Assembly (NCBI GenBank): GCA_937922955.1
Contig: CALAKO010000118.1
Location: 1 to 53,666 of the forward strand
Length of the DNA: 53,666 nt
Source of the DNA: an uncultured Peptococcaceae bacterium
GTDB lineage: Bacteria > Bacillota > Peptococcia > Peptococcales > Peptococcaceae
Direction of reading: 5' to 3'
How positions within the stretch are numbered: position 1 is the stretch's first letter; each line of letters starts with the position of its first letter. Below the pieces are notes generated by a model, which saw only the letters and a program-made list of their open reading frames with translations, was not told the DNA's origin and made no database searches. The position numbers and the translations under genes are program-made. Shown here piece after piece: positions 38,098 to 46,572 of the stretch.

Positions 38098-39474
38098 TTA
38101 TACTTCGATGTTTTTGAAGGCATCCGGCACTTCTTTGTAGCCTTTTGACTTGATGGCGCCGATGATGAGACCGATCACCAGCCAGGTAACACCGACGACG
38201 TAGGTCATCTTGTCAAAACCGGTGAAGACATAGATCAAAATCATGATGCCGAACCATGGGCAGACAAGGTATTTGATGATGTCGCTGCCGCTGCGTCTTT
38301 TTTCTTTAATGAAGAAGAAATAGAACACGGCAAAGTTCAGCAGAACGAAGGATGCCAGAGCGCCGAAGTTAACCAGACGAACGAGCTGAGACATGGTCAG
38401 GATCAGTGGAATGATGCAGCTGATGGTCCCAACGATGATGGAAGCCACATATGGAGTCTGGAACTTAGGATGTACCTTGCCGAAAATGCGCGGAATAACG
38501 CCGTCACGCCCCATACTGTAGAGCATTCTGGAAGTAGCGGTCTGTGCAGCCATGATGTTTGCGATCCCAATGGCAACGATATTCACGAGCAGGAGAATCT
38601 TACGGAAGAATTCACCGCCAGCCAATTCCGCAGCGTCAAAGAAACCGGTCGCCAAGTTGGTGTTTTCCCAGTCTGGAAGAATCAGAGCAGCCACATAGGT
38701 CTGTGCGACAAAGACCACGATGATGATGCTCAATGCAATGAGGATGGCTTTACCGATGGTCTTTTCTGGTTCAATGGTTTCTTCTGCCAGGGTAGACATG
38801 CCATCAAAGCCCAGGAAGGACAATGCAGCAATGGAAATACCGGAGGCGATGAAGTTGAAATCGACTTTACCTGGCTGGTAAATAGGATCGAGGGAAAGCT
38901 CGCCGTAGCCGCCGCCGTTTAAGACGTATTTAACGCCTAAGAAGATGAAGGCAATAAGAACAAGAATTTCGATAACGAACATGACGTAGTCGACGCCTTT
39001 GGTCATTTCCATACCACGTACATTGACGATGGTATTGAACAGCACGAAGACGACAATCCACAACCACCATGGACTTCCAGGAATCAATTCGACGCCCCAG
39101 TTTGCTACCATGACATAGAGCAAAGATGGTACAAACAGGTAGTCAAGCAAAATCAGCCAACCGCTGATGAAGCCTACATGGGGATTGATTCCACGCTGCA
39201 CATAGGCATAGACGGAGCCTGCTATTGGGAAGCGGCTACTCATTCGCATGTAACTAAGAGCGGTGAAACTAATGGCTACGAACCCGATGATGTAGACCAA
39301 CGGTGTCATCCCACCACTGGCCACTTGAATTTCACCAAAAATGGATTGTGGCGCAATGATAACCATGAACAATACGCCGTAGAGAACAACGTCGCGCAAA
39401 CTCAGGGTACGTTTTAATTCTTGCTTGTATCCAAAGTTTTCGACATTGCCCTTGTTTTGATGTTTGTTGGACAT
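38098..39474 (-). CDS. APC-superfamily amino acid/amine permease
   Basis: A 458-residue transporter with about twelve helices. The first helix region (VVLYGVLFMVIIAPQSIFGEI) and the RFPIAGSVYAYVQRGINPHVGFISGW segment are the conserved APC blocks; SFLGFDGMSTLAEETIEPEKTIGKAI is the helix 6 to loop consensus. The substrate is likely an amino acid, amine or amide. It is the third gene of an operon with two formamidase-like enzymes, which suggests import of a nitrogen compound whose breakdown gives an amide. The N-terminus is hydrophilic (KHQNKGNVENFGYKQELKR). Confidence 0.9.
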   Translation of the reverse strand: MSNKHQNKGNVENFGYKQELKRTLSLRDVVLYGVLFMVIIAPQSIFGEIQVASGGMTPLVYIIGFVAISFTALSYMRMSSRFPIAGSVYAYVQRGINPHVGFISGWLILLDYLFVPSLLYVMVANWGVELIPGSPWWLWIVVFVLFNTIVNVRGMEMTKGVDYVMFVIEILVLIAFIFLGVKYVLNGGGYGELSLDPIYQPGKVDFNFIASGISIAALSFLGFDGMSTLAEETIEPEKTIGKAILIALSIIIVVFVAQTYVAALILPDWENTNLATGFFDAAELAGGEFFRKILLLVNIVAIGIANIMAAQTATSRMLYSMGRDGVIPRIFGKVHPKFQTPYVASIIVGTISCIIPLILTMSQLVRLVNFGALASFVLLNFAVFYFFFIKEKRRSGSDIIKYLVCPWFGIMILIYVFTGFDKMTYVVGVTWLVIGLIIGAIKSKGYKEVPDAFKNIEV

Positions 39475-39552
39475 TTCTCTTTTTTCTCTCCTTTATTTTT
39501 TGTATTTCAAGGTCGACATGCTAGGCATGCCGAGCTGGAAATCAGAAGACGC

Positions 39553-40449
39553 TCAACCAATCAGTGGCTTAAACTGTGGGAGCTTTGGTGTGCCGAGACG
39601 AAGGATCATGGCTACTTCGCAAGGCACGCAGGCTTGGTTGATTTCAACATCGCTTTGCACCGACATGTACATGTAGGTGTCGGTTTTATCCCAGCCAGTG
39701 ACGTTCATCAGCAGGCGCTGCATTTCTTTGGAAGCGTGAGTCAGGGCTTCGTCAAATTCATGGGCGCAGGCGTTGACGTACCAATGGGTGGCTGTTTCGG
39801 TGACTGGCCAGTGGAGTTCAAAGTTCTTGATGAGGGAAATTTTAACGAGAATTTCAGCAGCAATTTCGATACCGGTGCCGCAGAGTTCTGCATCACCCAT
39901 GGTCGCATGGACGTCCCCCATTTGCAGCAGGGCGCCGTCAACGCGTACTGGCAAATACAGACGAGCGCCTTTTTTGATGCGTTTGCTGTCCATGTTGCCG
40001 CCATGGTTTCCTGGATAACCGTCGATCACATCGTCGCCGTCTGGAGCGGTGCCGATGACGCCAATCATCGGATCAATTGGAAATTGCACGCCGTTGAATG
40101 AGGCGATGCCATTTTCGACAGGAACAACACGGGTGCGGATTTCAGCATCCTGGTGCAGAGGGCCAACGCCTTCGCTGGTGGAAATGACACCTTGGTCCGC
40201 AACTTTGATGTCTAAAATATCGACAACCAGAACGTCGCCAACTTCAGCGCCAGTGACATAAACAGGACCAGCGGCAGGGTTGGCTACGGAGTAGCTGTAG
40301 TCGAGATCGGTGATAAGATCGTTTTCTGTTTTGAGACGGTTGGAAAAACAATCCATGGTTTTGAAGGTCAACAGTTCGCCTGGTGCCGCTTCAGCGACTG
40401 GTGGATTGTTTTTGGAGAAGGTGTAGACAGACTGATCAATGATTTTCAT
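39553..40449 (-). CDS. Acetamidase/formamidase family enzyme (copy 2)
   Basis: A 298-residue FmdA/AmdA-family amidase, which hydrolyses short amides to the acid and ammonia. Family blocks include YSVANPAAGPVYVTGAEVGDVLVV, PIDPMIGVIGTAPDG, GNHGGNMDSKRIKKGARLYLPV and GDVHATMGDAELCGTGIE; the His, Asp and Glu in these blocks form the metal or catalytic site. It is a paralogue of the gene 15 bases upstream (similar length and block order, roughly one-third to half identical by eye). No signal peptide is seen, so it acts in the cytosol. Confidence 0.92.
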   Translation of the reverse strand: MKIIDQSVYTFSKNNPPVAEAAPGELLTFKTMDCFSNRLKTENDLITDLDYSYSVANPAAGPVYVTGAEVGDVLVVDILDIKVADQGVISTSEGVGPLHQDAEIRTRVVPVENGIASFNGVQFPIDPMIGVIGTAPDGDDVIDGYPGNHGGNMDSKRIKKGARLYLPVRVDGALLQMGDVHATMGDAELCGTGIEIAAEILVKISLIKNFELHWPVTETATHWYVNACAHEFDEALTHASKEMQRLLMNVTGWDKTDTYMYMSVQSDVEINQACVPCEVAMILRLGTPKLPQFKPLIG

Positions 40450-40464
40450 TTGTAAGACTCCTTT

Positions 40465-41352
40465 TTAGAATTCAACGCTTGTCAGATATTTTTTAGGGAA
40501 CACAAAGCGCACCGTTTTTTCAGGGTCGACGATCTGACAAATCTGTAAATGGCCCACCAGGCTCATGAGCATGATGATGTCTGGGTCTGAGAGCGCGGTG
40601 TGGGATTGCAGAAATTCCTTCATGAGCTCGGTGGCACGCTTAACGGCTTCATCGAGGGTGACTTTTGAGACGATGACGCTGAAGCTGTCGTCGTTTTCGA
40701 GGAATGGGTATTCCGGTGCCTTTCCTTTGATGAGCTCAATGGTCACGGTGACCGTTGCTGGAATTTCCAGGCCAGAAACGCCAATTTCTCCGTCGCCCAT
40801 GGCGGCATGCACATCACCAAGGCCGAAAAGCGCTCCTTCCACAGCAACTGGAAAATACAACGTAGCGCCTTCGGTAACCATGGTGTTGTCCATATTGCCG
40901 CCGTGCTTGCCAGGGGTGCCGGCGTTGAGCGCGTCACCAGCTGGTGCTACGCCAATGACGCCGATCATTGGATTCACTGGGATGTGAATCTCATCGGAAA
41001 AATGCGCGATGCCATCCTGCACTGGTACAATTTTAAGGTGGGAACCCTGAATTTGGTGACCCAGCGTGCCTTCATTTTCCAGGCAGACGACGGTGCCTTT
41101 TTCATCGAGGGCAATCTTGTGAATGGTTACTTTCAAGGTGTCGCCAGGCATGGCGCCGTTGATGTAAATGGGCCCCGTTACCGGATTGGTAGCATTCCAA
41201 TCCAGTTGGTCCAAGGTGTCTTCCGGATTACGCAGCTGATTGGAGAAGCAGTCTTTGGTTTCAATATCCAAGGTAATCGGTGCATCAACATGGGTTGACG
41301 ATGTGGCTGTTTTATCAAATGCGAAAGAGACGCATTCTGTGGATAATAACAT
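40465..41352 (-). CDS. Acetamidase/formamidase family enzyme (copy 1)
   Basis: A 295-residue FmdA/AmdA-family amidase, paralogue of copy 2. Blocks include NPVTGPIYINGAMPGDTLKV, PVNPMIGVIGVAPAGDAL, GKHGGNMDNTMVTEGATLYFPV and GDVHAAMGDGEIGVSGLE. I chose the ATG at 41352, eight bases after GGAGG, rather than a TTG two codons earlier. It is the first gene of the operon. Two divergent copies in tandem suggest either different amide substrates or a hetero-oligomer. The upstream AraC-type gene is the obvious candidate regulator. Confidence 0.92.
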   Translation of the reverse strand: MLLSTECVSFAFDKTATSSTHVDAPITLDIETKDCFSNQLRNPEDTLDQLDWNATNPVTGPIYINGAMPGDTLKVTIHKIALDEKGTVVCLENEGTLGHQIQGSHLKIVPVQDGIAHFSDEIHIPVNPMIGVIGVAPAGDALNAGTPGKHGGNMDNTMVTEGATLYFPVAVEGALFGLGDVHAAMGDGEIGVSGLEIPATVTVTIELIKGKAPEYPFLENDDSFSVIVSKVTLDEAVKRATELMKEFLQSHTALSDPDIIMLMSLVGHLQICQIVDPEKTVRFVFPKKYLTSVEF

Positions 41353-41440
41353 GATCAAAACCTCCGATTAATAAAAATACTGTAGCAGAGTAAAGTGCTG
41401 TTGTTTTAATATCATAGCATGAACAGTGTTCGTTCCATAT

Positions 41441-41465
41441 AAAAAAACGGAGTAAAGACTCCGTT
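41441..41465 (-). terminator. Terminator of the AraC-family gene
   Basis: Minus strand AACGGAGT, a four-base loop, ACTCCGTT and seven T residues. Confidence 0.88.
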
Positions 41466-41474
41466 AAAATAGTA

Positions 41475-42296
41475 TTAAAAAGTTCGTTTAAATTCTGTTT
41501 TTAAGAGGGCGTTCCAGTCGGTCGTGTCCTTGATGATGCCGGAAGTGATGCCCAAAAACTGCCGCAATTCCTTGTTCATGTGGGAATGGTCGGAAAAGCC
41601 AAATTGTGCTGAAATATCCTTGAGCTTTTCTTCAGGGTGTTGCTCGATGTATTGCAGTGTTTTCTGCAAGCGAATGATTTTAGCCAGTTCTTTGGTGGAA
41701 TGGCCCACGTAGGTGGCGAACAGCTGGCGGATGTAGCGCGGCCCGTAACCGGCTGCCTGCGCCAGCTCGTCGATGGCAATCATGCCGTTGTTTTCGATGA
41801 TTTTTTTGACACAAAAGTCAACGATGTTGTCGGTAGGCGTTTGTTCAAGCACGGTTTGCTTAAGAAATTCGTACATGATTTCATGGCGGCGAGCAAACGA
41901 CTGGGAGGATTCCAGTGCAGGTTTAATGTAGCGGATCGAAGGATAGAGATTTTCGAGCGCAATGGGTGTCGGTGACTGGTAGGAAAAATCTGTTGGCAGA
42001 AAGCTGCTTGTTGCTCCGGGGTAAAAACGTACTCCAAACAGCCATTCTGTTTGTTCAAAATGAAATTGCATGGCTTTGACAATGGACGGCGAGAGCCAGC
42101 TTTGCACCTGCTTGCCGTCGTAATGCACGAGAATGTCGTTGCAGCCGTCGGGAAGAATGCAAATCTCACAGTCGTGAGGGCGATCGACTTCAAAAATTTG
42201 ACAAATGTATTTTCCGAGCACGCAGTCTTCGCTGTACTGCAGTTCATGATAGATACCGGCCTGACCGTAGCCAGGTTGATATGGATAATAGGGCAT
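41475..42296 (-). CDS. AraC-family transcriptional regulator
   Basis: A 273-residue regulator. The N-terminal ligand domain (about 1-150) contains PDGCNDILVHYDG and FGVRFYPGA, a pattern seen in AraC proteins with a cupin-like DUF6597-type domain. The C-terminal pair of helix-turn-helix motifs (about 170-262) includes IDELAQAAGYGPRYIRQLFATYVGHSTKELAKIIRLQKTL and LKDISAQFGFSDHSHMNKELRQFLG. It lies upstream of the amidase-permease operon on the same strand and divergent from the keto-acid decarboxylase gene, so it may act on either. Its promoter shares a -35 region with the decarboxylase promoter. Confidence 0.92.
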   Translation of the reverse strand: MPYYPYQPGYGQAGIYHELQYSEDCVLGKYICQIFEVDRPHDCEICILPDGCNDILVHYDGKQVQSWLSPSIVKAMQFHFEQTEWLFGVRFYPGATSSFLPTDFSYQSPTPIALENLYPSIRYIKPALESSQSFARRHEIMYEFLKQTVLEQTPTDNIVDFCVKKIIENNGMIAIDELAQAAGYGPRYIRQLFATYVGHSTKELAKIIRLQKTLQYIEQHPEEKLKDISAQFGFSDHSHMNKELRQFLGITSGIIKDTTDWNALLKTEFKRTF

Positions 42297-42405
42297 CGTG
42301 GAGCCACCTTTCGTGATAGTAAAAAACGGAAGTGCGGTTTTAAACTTTTGTCGCTAAAGGAAAGACATCTAGGGAGGAATGAGCGGCTGTTTTTTGTCTG
42401 TTTGT

Positions 42406-42434
42406 AGTATAAATCCTTGAGGGATGGATGACAA
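42406..42434 (-). promoter_or_regulatory. Promoter of the AraC-family gene
   Basis: Minus strand TTGTCA, a 17-base spacer and TATACT, leaving a leader of about 100 bases. It is nearly a copy of the response-regulator promoter at 37965-37993. Confidence 0.8.
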
Positions 42435-42456
42435 CTGCCATTACAAAAGGTACAAT
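42428..42456 (+). promoter_or_regulatory. Promoter of the keto-acid decarboxylase operon
   Basis: ATGACA, a 17-base spacer and TACAAT. Its -35 box occupies the same bases as the AraC-gene -35 box on the other strand, so the two promoters should compete. Confidence 0.65.
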
Positions 42457-42487
42457 GGAAGCACTGATTAACGAGGAGGAAACAATC

Positions 42488-44161
42488 ATGAAGATGACCA
42501 TTGGATGCTATCTGTTTCGCCGCCTGCAGGAAATCGGCGTGGGCCATGTGTTTGGGGTGCCGGGCGATTTCAACCTGCAGCTGCTGGAACAGCTGAACGA
42601 GGTGGACGACATCGACTTTGTCGGCACCTGCAATGAGCTGAATGCCAGTTATGCCGCCGACGGTTATGCACGTGCGAATGGAATTGGTGCCATGCTGACT
42701 ACTTACGGCGTCGGCGATCTCAGTGCCATCTGCGGTCTGGCGGGGGCTTGTGCAGAGCATGTTCCGGTGGTGTTGATTTCAGGCACACCACCGCTGTATG
42801 CTATGGAAAGTCGGCTGCGTGTGCATCATTCGCTGGCAGAGGGGAACTTCGACAATATTTCCAACTGCTTGAAGCAGTTCACAGGCAACTCGGTGCGGCT
42901 GACGCCGATGAACATTGACGAGCTGGATCGTGTGCTGGTTAGCTGTTGGCGCGACAAACTGCCGGTGTACATCCAAGTGCCATCAAACATTTCCTATCTT
43001 GAGGTGGACGTGCCTGAAACGCCACTGACGCTTCAGATGCCGGCGAGCGACAGCGAACGCCTGAGCAGCGCAGTGGGGCGCATCACGGCGTTGATTGAGA
43101 AGGCGCAGCATCCGCTCCTTCTGATTGATGCCGATGCCGATCGCTGCGGATTGGTCGATTCACTGACGACCATCGCTCACAAACGTCAGATTCCTTATGT
43201 GGCCTTTCGCACCGGCAAGGGCATTTTGTCGGAATCGGATCCGCTCTATCTGGGCATGTACAACGGTGCGGCGTCGGCACCATTGGTGGCCGAGGCGCTG
43301 CGTCGCTCCGATTGTCTGATCGCGACGGCACCATGCTTTATTGAAAGCAGTCCGATGGCAGCGCCAGGCAACAATCCGGTGTCGGCGCAGATCTACATCA
43401 GCGATGTCAATGTGACCATTGAAGGCGAGGTGTACGAAGGCGTGGCCGCTGGTGAACTGGTGGAACAGGTGGCGGACACGCTGCCGGAACGTGTCGATGC
43501 GACACCTGTTTTGCATGAGGAAACGGCGGCTCCGGTTGTGGCGACTGCTGGCAAAGCCCTGACTCAGGCCTGGTTTTGGCAGCGCATGGCCAGCTTCTTT
43601 GCCGAAGACGATCTGGTTTGTGTGGAAAATGGCACGTCGCTGACCGCTTTGCTGGAAAACCGTTTTCCACGTGGCACTTGTTATATTGCCCAGCCAATTT
43701 GGGGCTCCATTGGCTACTCGCTGCCGGCGCTTTTGGGGGCTATGACTGCCCAGCCGCAGCGCCGCGCTCTGCTTTTCATTGGTGACGGCTCCTTCCAGCT
43801 TACGGCACAGGAACTTTCCACCATTCTCAACCGCGGGCTGACACCAATTATCTTCCTGCTTAACAACCGCGGTTATACCATTGAGCGTTACATCCTTGGC
43901 ATGGACGCGCACTACAACGACATTGCCGACTGGCGCTACCGCGACCTGCCGGGCGTTCTGGCTCCGAACTGCGATGTCTATTGCACCGAGGTGCATACCG
44001 AAGACGATCTTGAAGCAGCGCTTGCAGAAGCCGCTAAGGGCGTGCGTGCCGCCTTTATTGAGCTGAATCTGGCGCCAGACGATGCGCCGGAAGCGATGAA
44101 ACATTTTGGGGCTATGACCGCCGAGCTTGATTACGGTCCACGCGGCCCACAACACCAGTGA
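42488..44161 (+). CDS. TPP-dependent 2-keto-acid decarboxylase (indolepyruvate/pyruvate decarboxylase family)
   Basis: A 557-residue thiamine-diphosphate enzyme with the length and domain order of IpdC/KdcA/PDC: an N-terminal pyrimidine-binding domain (FGVPGDFNLQLLE and CNELNASYAADGYAR with the catalytic Glu, LTTYGVGDLSA), a middle domain, and a C-terminal pyrophosphate domain with GDGSFQLTAQELSTIL...NNRGYTIERYI as the metal-TPP motif. The HH pair is read in RVHHSLAEG. It converts a 2-keto acid to an aldehyde and carbon dioxide; indolepyruvate or branched-chain keto acids are more likely than pyruvate. I chose the ATG at 42488 behind GAGGAGG. A flavodoxin-family gene follows. Confidence 0.92.
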   Translation: MKMTIGCYLFRRLQEIGVGHVFGVPGDFNLQLLEQLNEVDDIDFVGTCNELNASYAADGYARANGIGAMLTTYGVGDLSAICGLAGACAEHVPVVLISGTPPLYAMESRLRVHHSLAEGNFDNISNCLKQFTGNSVRLTPMNIDELDRVLVSCWRDKLPVYIQVPSNISYLEVDVPETPLTLQMPASDSERLSSAVGRITALIEKAQHPLLLIDADADRCGLVDSLTTIAHKRQIPYVAFRTGKGILSESDPLYLGMYNGAASAPLVAEALRRSDCLIATAPCFIESSPMAAPGNNPVSAQIYISDVNVTIEGEVYEGVAAGELVEQVADTLPERVDATPVLHEETAAPVVATAGKALTQAWFWQRMASFFAEDDLVCVENGTSLTALLENRFPRGTCYIAQPIWGSIGYSLPALLGAMTAQPQRRALLFIGDGSFQLTAQELSTILNRGLTPIIFLLNNRGYTIERYILGMDAHYNDIADWRYRDLPGVLAPNCDVYCTEVHTEDDLEAALAEAAKGVRAAFIELNLAPDDAPEAMKHFGAMTAELDYGPRGPQHQ

Positions 44162-44198
44162 TGCATAACAAAACGATAGAATAGAGAGGACATGAACC

Positions 44199-44699
44199 AT
44201 GACTTATGCCATTGTTTACAGCAGCAAAACCGGAAACACTCAGCGTCTTGCCGAAACCATTCGTGCTGCGCTGTCGGATCAAACACTTCTTTATTGCGGC
44301 GCTCCAGATGCCCAGGCGCTTGCTGCCGACACCATCTTTGTTGGTTTTTGGACCGATAAGGGCAGCTGTGATGCAGACACAGCCGCCTTTATCGATACTC
44401 TGAGCAGCCAGCGTGTTTTCCTGTTCGGCACCTGTGGCTTCGGTGGTGATGCCGCATACTTTGATCGCATTCTCAATAATGTTGAGGGAAAATTGCCTGC
44501 AGACACCACCTTGGTTGGGCGTTTCCTGTGCCAGGGCAAAATGCCGCAGGCCGTGCGCAGCCGTTACGAAAAGCTTGCGGAGGATCCAGATAAACGTACT
44601 CAGATGACACAGATGATTGCCAACTTTGACGCCGCGCTAAGTCACCCTGATGACAACGACCTGGCACAGCTCACTGCCGCCGTGGAGGCGGTGCTGTAA
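44199..44699 (+). CDS. Flavodoxin-family protein
   Basis: A 166-residue protein with an intact FMN phosphate loop SSKTGNTQRLAE (residues 8-19) and GFWTDKGSCDADTAAFIDTL, plus LFGTCGFGGDAAYFDRIL, which form the second and third flavin loops. The C-terminal CQGKMPQAVRSRYEKL is shared by a subgroup that includes, as I recall, the BilS flavodoxins associated with bilirubin reductase; no bilR-type gene is nearby, so I do not use that name. It is co-transcribed with the decarboxylase (37-base gap). It probably supplies electrons to an unlinked reductase. Confidence 0.88.
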   Translation: MTYAIVYSSKTGNTQRLAETIRAALSDQTLLYCGAPDAQALAADTIFVGFWTDKGSCDADTAAFIDTLSSQRVFLFGTCGFGGDAAYFDRILNNVEGKLPADTTLVGRFLCQGKMPQAVRSRYEKLAEDPDKRTQMTQMIANFDAALSHPDDNDLAQLTAAVEAVL

Positions 44700-44763
44700 A
44701 TATCCTCTTTATAGAGCGCTTCAAGCATATTGTTGAAAAGGTAGTTGCGAGAGAAGAATCTAA

Positions 44764-44811
44764 AAAATCCCCAGTGTTTACAGCGTTGTGCTGCAAACAC
44801 TGGGGATTTTG
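44764..44811. terminator. Bidirectional terminator between flavodoxin and hydrogenase genes
   Basis: AAAATCCCCAGTGTTT pairs with AAACACTGGGGATTTT, with a CAGC/GCTG extension and a short loop. Confidence 0.93.
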
Positions 44812-44820
44812 CATTTTCGA

Positions 44821-46572
44821 TTAATCGTCGGCCATATGGCGTGGCATTTTCCAGGCATGGTGATCGGTGTGAAGCAGATGATGTGCTTTTTCACCGCATG
44901 GTTTGCCAAGGTAGAGACGGTAGAGGTCGTTGACATCTGGGTTTTCGTGACTGAAACGAATGTCCATATCGCGATCCATTTTCCACAGGGCAGCACCGCG
45001 ATAGATGTTGAGGGCAATGCCATCGACGATTGGCTGACCGCCGCCGCCAACGCAGCCGCCAGGGCAGGCCATGACTTCGACGAAGTCGTAGCGTGCTTTA
45101 CCGGATTTGATGGCATTCAACAGTTTGCGAGCATTGCCAAGACCACTGATGACAGCAACCTTTACTTCGCCAGCGCCAGGGATGGTAAAGGAAGCTTCGC
45201 GACCTTCACCAAATTGTATGTCGCGCACTTCGCTGAAGTCGTCCGCATCCGGGTTGTAACCGGTAATCATGGCGTAGGCTGTGCGCAGAGCGGCGTCCAT
45301 AACACCGCCGGTGGTGCCGAAGATGGCAGCAGCGCCGGTACTGGTGCCGAGTGGATGGTCAAACTCGGTGTCTGGAATATCATCAATGAGGATGTGATCG
45401 GCACGAACCATACGGGTGAATTCACGAGTGGTGAGCACGATGTCTACATCTGGATCGCCACAGGCGTCACGCATTGGTTCAAGAGCGGCTTCCTCTTTCT
45501 TGGCCAGGCATGGCATGATCGCAATCATGCAGATTTTGTGTGGATCCACGCCGATGGATTCGGCGAAATAGCTTTTGGTAATGGCCCCAAACATCTGCAT
45601 TGGTGATTTAGCGGTCGAAAGATTGTCGGTCATTTCCGGGAAGTTGGATTTGAGGAAACGCACCCAGCCAGGGCAGCAAGAGGTGAACATTGGCCACTTG
45701 TATTGATCGCGATGCGTGAAGCGTTCAATGAACTCGCTGGCCTCTTCCATGATGGTGAGGTCGGCAGCAAAGTTGGTATCAAACACATAGTCGAAGCCAA
45801 TTTGCTTGAGCACACCCACCATTTTCGGTGTGGAGAAGATATCGGAATCGATGCCGAGTTCTTCGGCCCAAGCGACACGCACTGCTGGTGCGACCTGAAC
45901 CACAGTGATGGTGTCTGGGTCGGCCAGCGCGTCGAGAACTTTCTCGGTGTCGTCGCGTTCATGCAGAGCGGCGGTTGGACAATGGGTGATGCATTGCCCG
46001 CAGAAAGAACAGTCGGCGCCGCGAATGGTGCGGTTGTAGCTGACGTTGACGGTGACACGGGAACCGGTGCCAGCGACGTCCCAAATGTTCAGACTTTGGA
46101 TTTTATCGCACACCTGGATGCAACGCATGCATTTGATGCACTTGGACGCATCGCGGATGAGCGGTGAGGTTTCGTCCCAGTCGAATGGGGCGATGTTTTT
46201 TGGAAATGGGTTGGAAAAAACGTTCAGTTCAAAGGCCAGGCGCTGCAATTGGCAGTTTCCGTTGCGCATGCAGGTTGGGCAGTCGCAGTTGTGCTGCGAA
46301 AGGATGAGCTGCAGATTGGTGCGACGGGCCGCGCGTACGCGAGGGCTGTTGGTGTGAATGACCATGCCTTCGCTGACGGTATCGATGCAGGCAGGCACGA
46401 GGTGGTCGATGCCTTCGACTTCGACGATGCACATACGGCAGGCGCCGATTTCGTTGATGCCTTCCCAGTAGCAGAGACTTGGCACTGGGTGTCCGGCAAT
46501 TTCGGCTGCTTTAAGGATGGAGATGCTGTCGGGTACATGAAGCTGAACGCCGTCTATTGTGATGCTTACCAT
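44821..46572 (-). CDS. [FeFe] hydrogenase catalytic subunit (HndD/HydA-like)
   Basis: A 583-residue modular hydrogenase interconverting protons and H2. The N-terminal [2Fe-2S] ferredoxin has C34, C45, C48 and C62. The His-ligated [4Fe-4S] site is H94, C98, C101 and C107. Two [4Fe-4S] clusters come from C145-C155 and C188-C198. The H-cluster motifs are TSCCPGWV (about 298-305), MPCLAKKEEA (about 353) and the late EVMACPGGCVGGGGQP. No extra C-terminal domain follows beyond the small subunit-like tail. Length and order match HndD of NAD(P)-linked multimeric hydrogenases. It overlaps the upstream NuoF/GltD-like gene by seven bases, its likely electron partner. Confidence 0.95.
   Translation of the reverse strand: MVSITIDGVQLHVPDSISILKAAEIAGHPVPSLCYWEGINEIGACRMCIVEVEGIDHLVPACIDTVSEGMVIHTNSPRVRAARRTNLQLILSQHNCDCPTCMRNGNCQLQRLAFELNVFSNPFPKNIAPFDWDETSPLIRDASKCIKCMRCIQVCDKIQSLNIWDVAGTGSRVTVNVSYNRTIRGADCSFCGQCITHCPTAALHERDDTEKVLDALADPDTITVVQVAPAVRVAWAEELGIDSDIFSTPKMVGVLKQIGFDYVFDTNFAADLTIMEEASEFIERFTHRDQYKWPMFTSCCPGWVRFLKSNFPEMTDNLSTAKSPMQMFGAITKSYFAESIGVDPHKICMIAIMPCLAKKEEAALEPMRDACGDPDVDIVLTTREFTRMVRADHILIDDIPDTEFDHPLGTSTGAAAIFGTTGGVMDAALRTAYAMITGYNPDADDFSEVRDIQFGEGREASFTIPGAGEVKVAVISGLGNARKLLNAIKSGKARYDFVEVMACPGGCVGGGGQPIVDGIALNIYRGAALWKMDRDMDIRFSHENPDVNDLYRLYLGKPCGEKAHHLLHTDHHAWKMPRHMADD

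Noticed and set aside
41780..42760. A 326-codon minus-strand frame
   Set aside because: It spans the AraC gene in another frame, the divergent promoter region and the decarboxylase start, so it cannot be a real gene.
43160..44200. A 346-codon minus-strand frame across the keto-acid decarboxylase gene
   Set aside because: The decarboxylase reads as a full-length TPP enzyme; the antisense product is rich in His, Arg and Gln without motifs.
44199..44699. Naming the flavodoxin bilS
   Set aside because: Resemblance is from memory and no bilirubin-reductase-like gene is adjacent; kept as a family-level call.
44788..45606. A 272-codon plus-strand frame
   Set aside because: It is antisense to the C-terminal half of the hydrogenase, including the H-cluster region, and begins inside a terminator.
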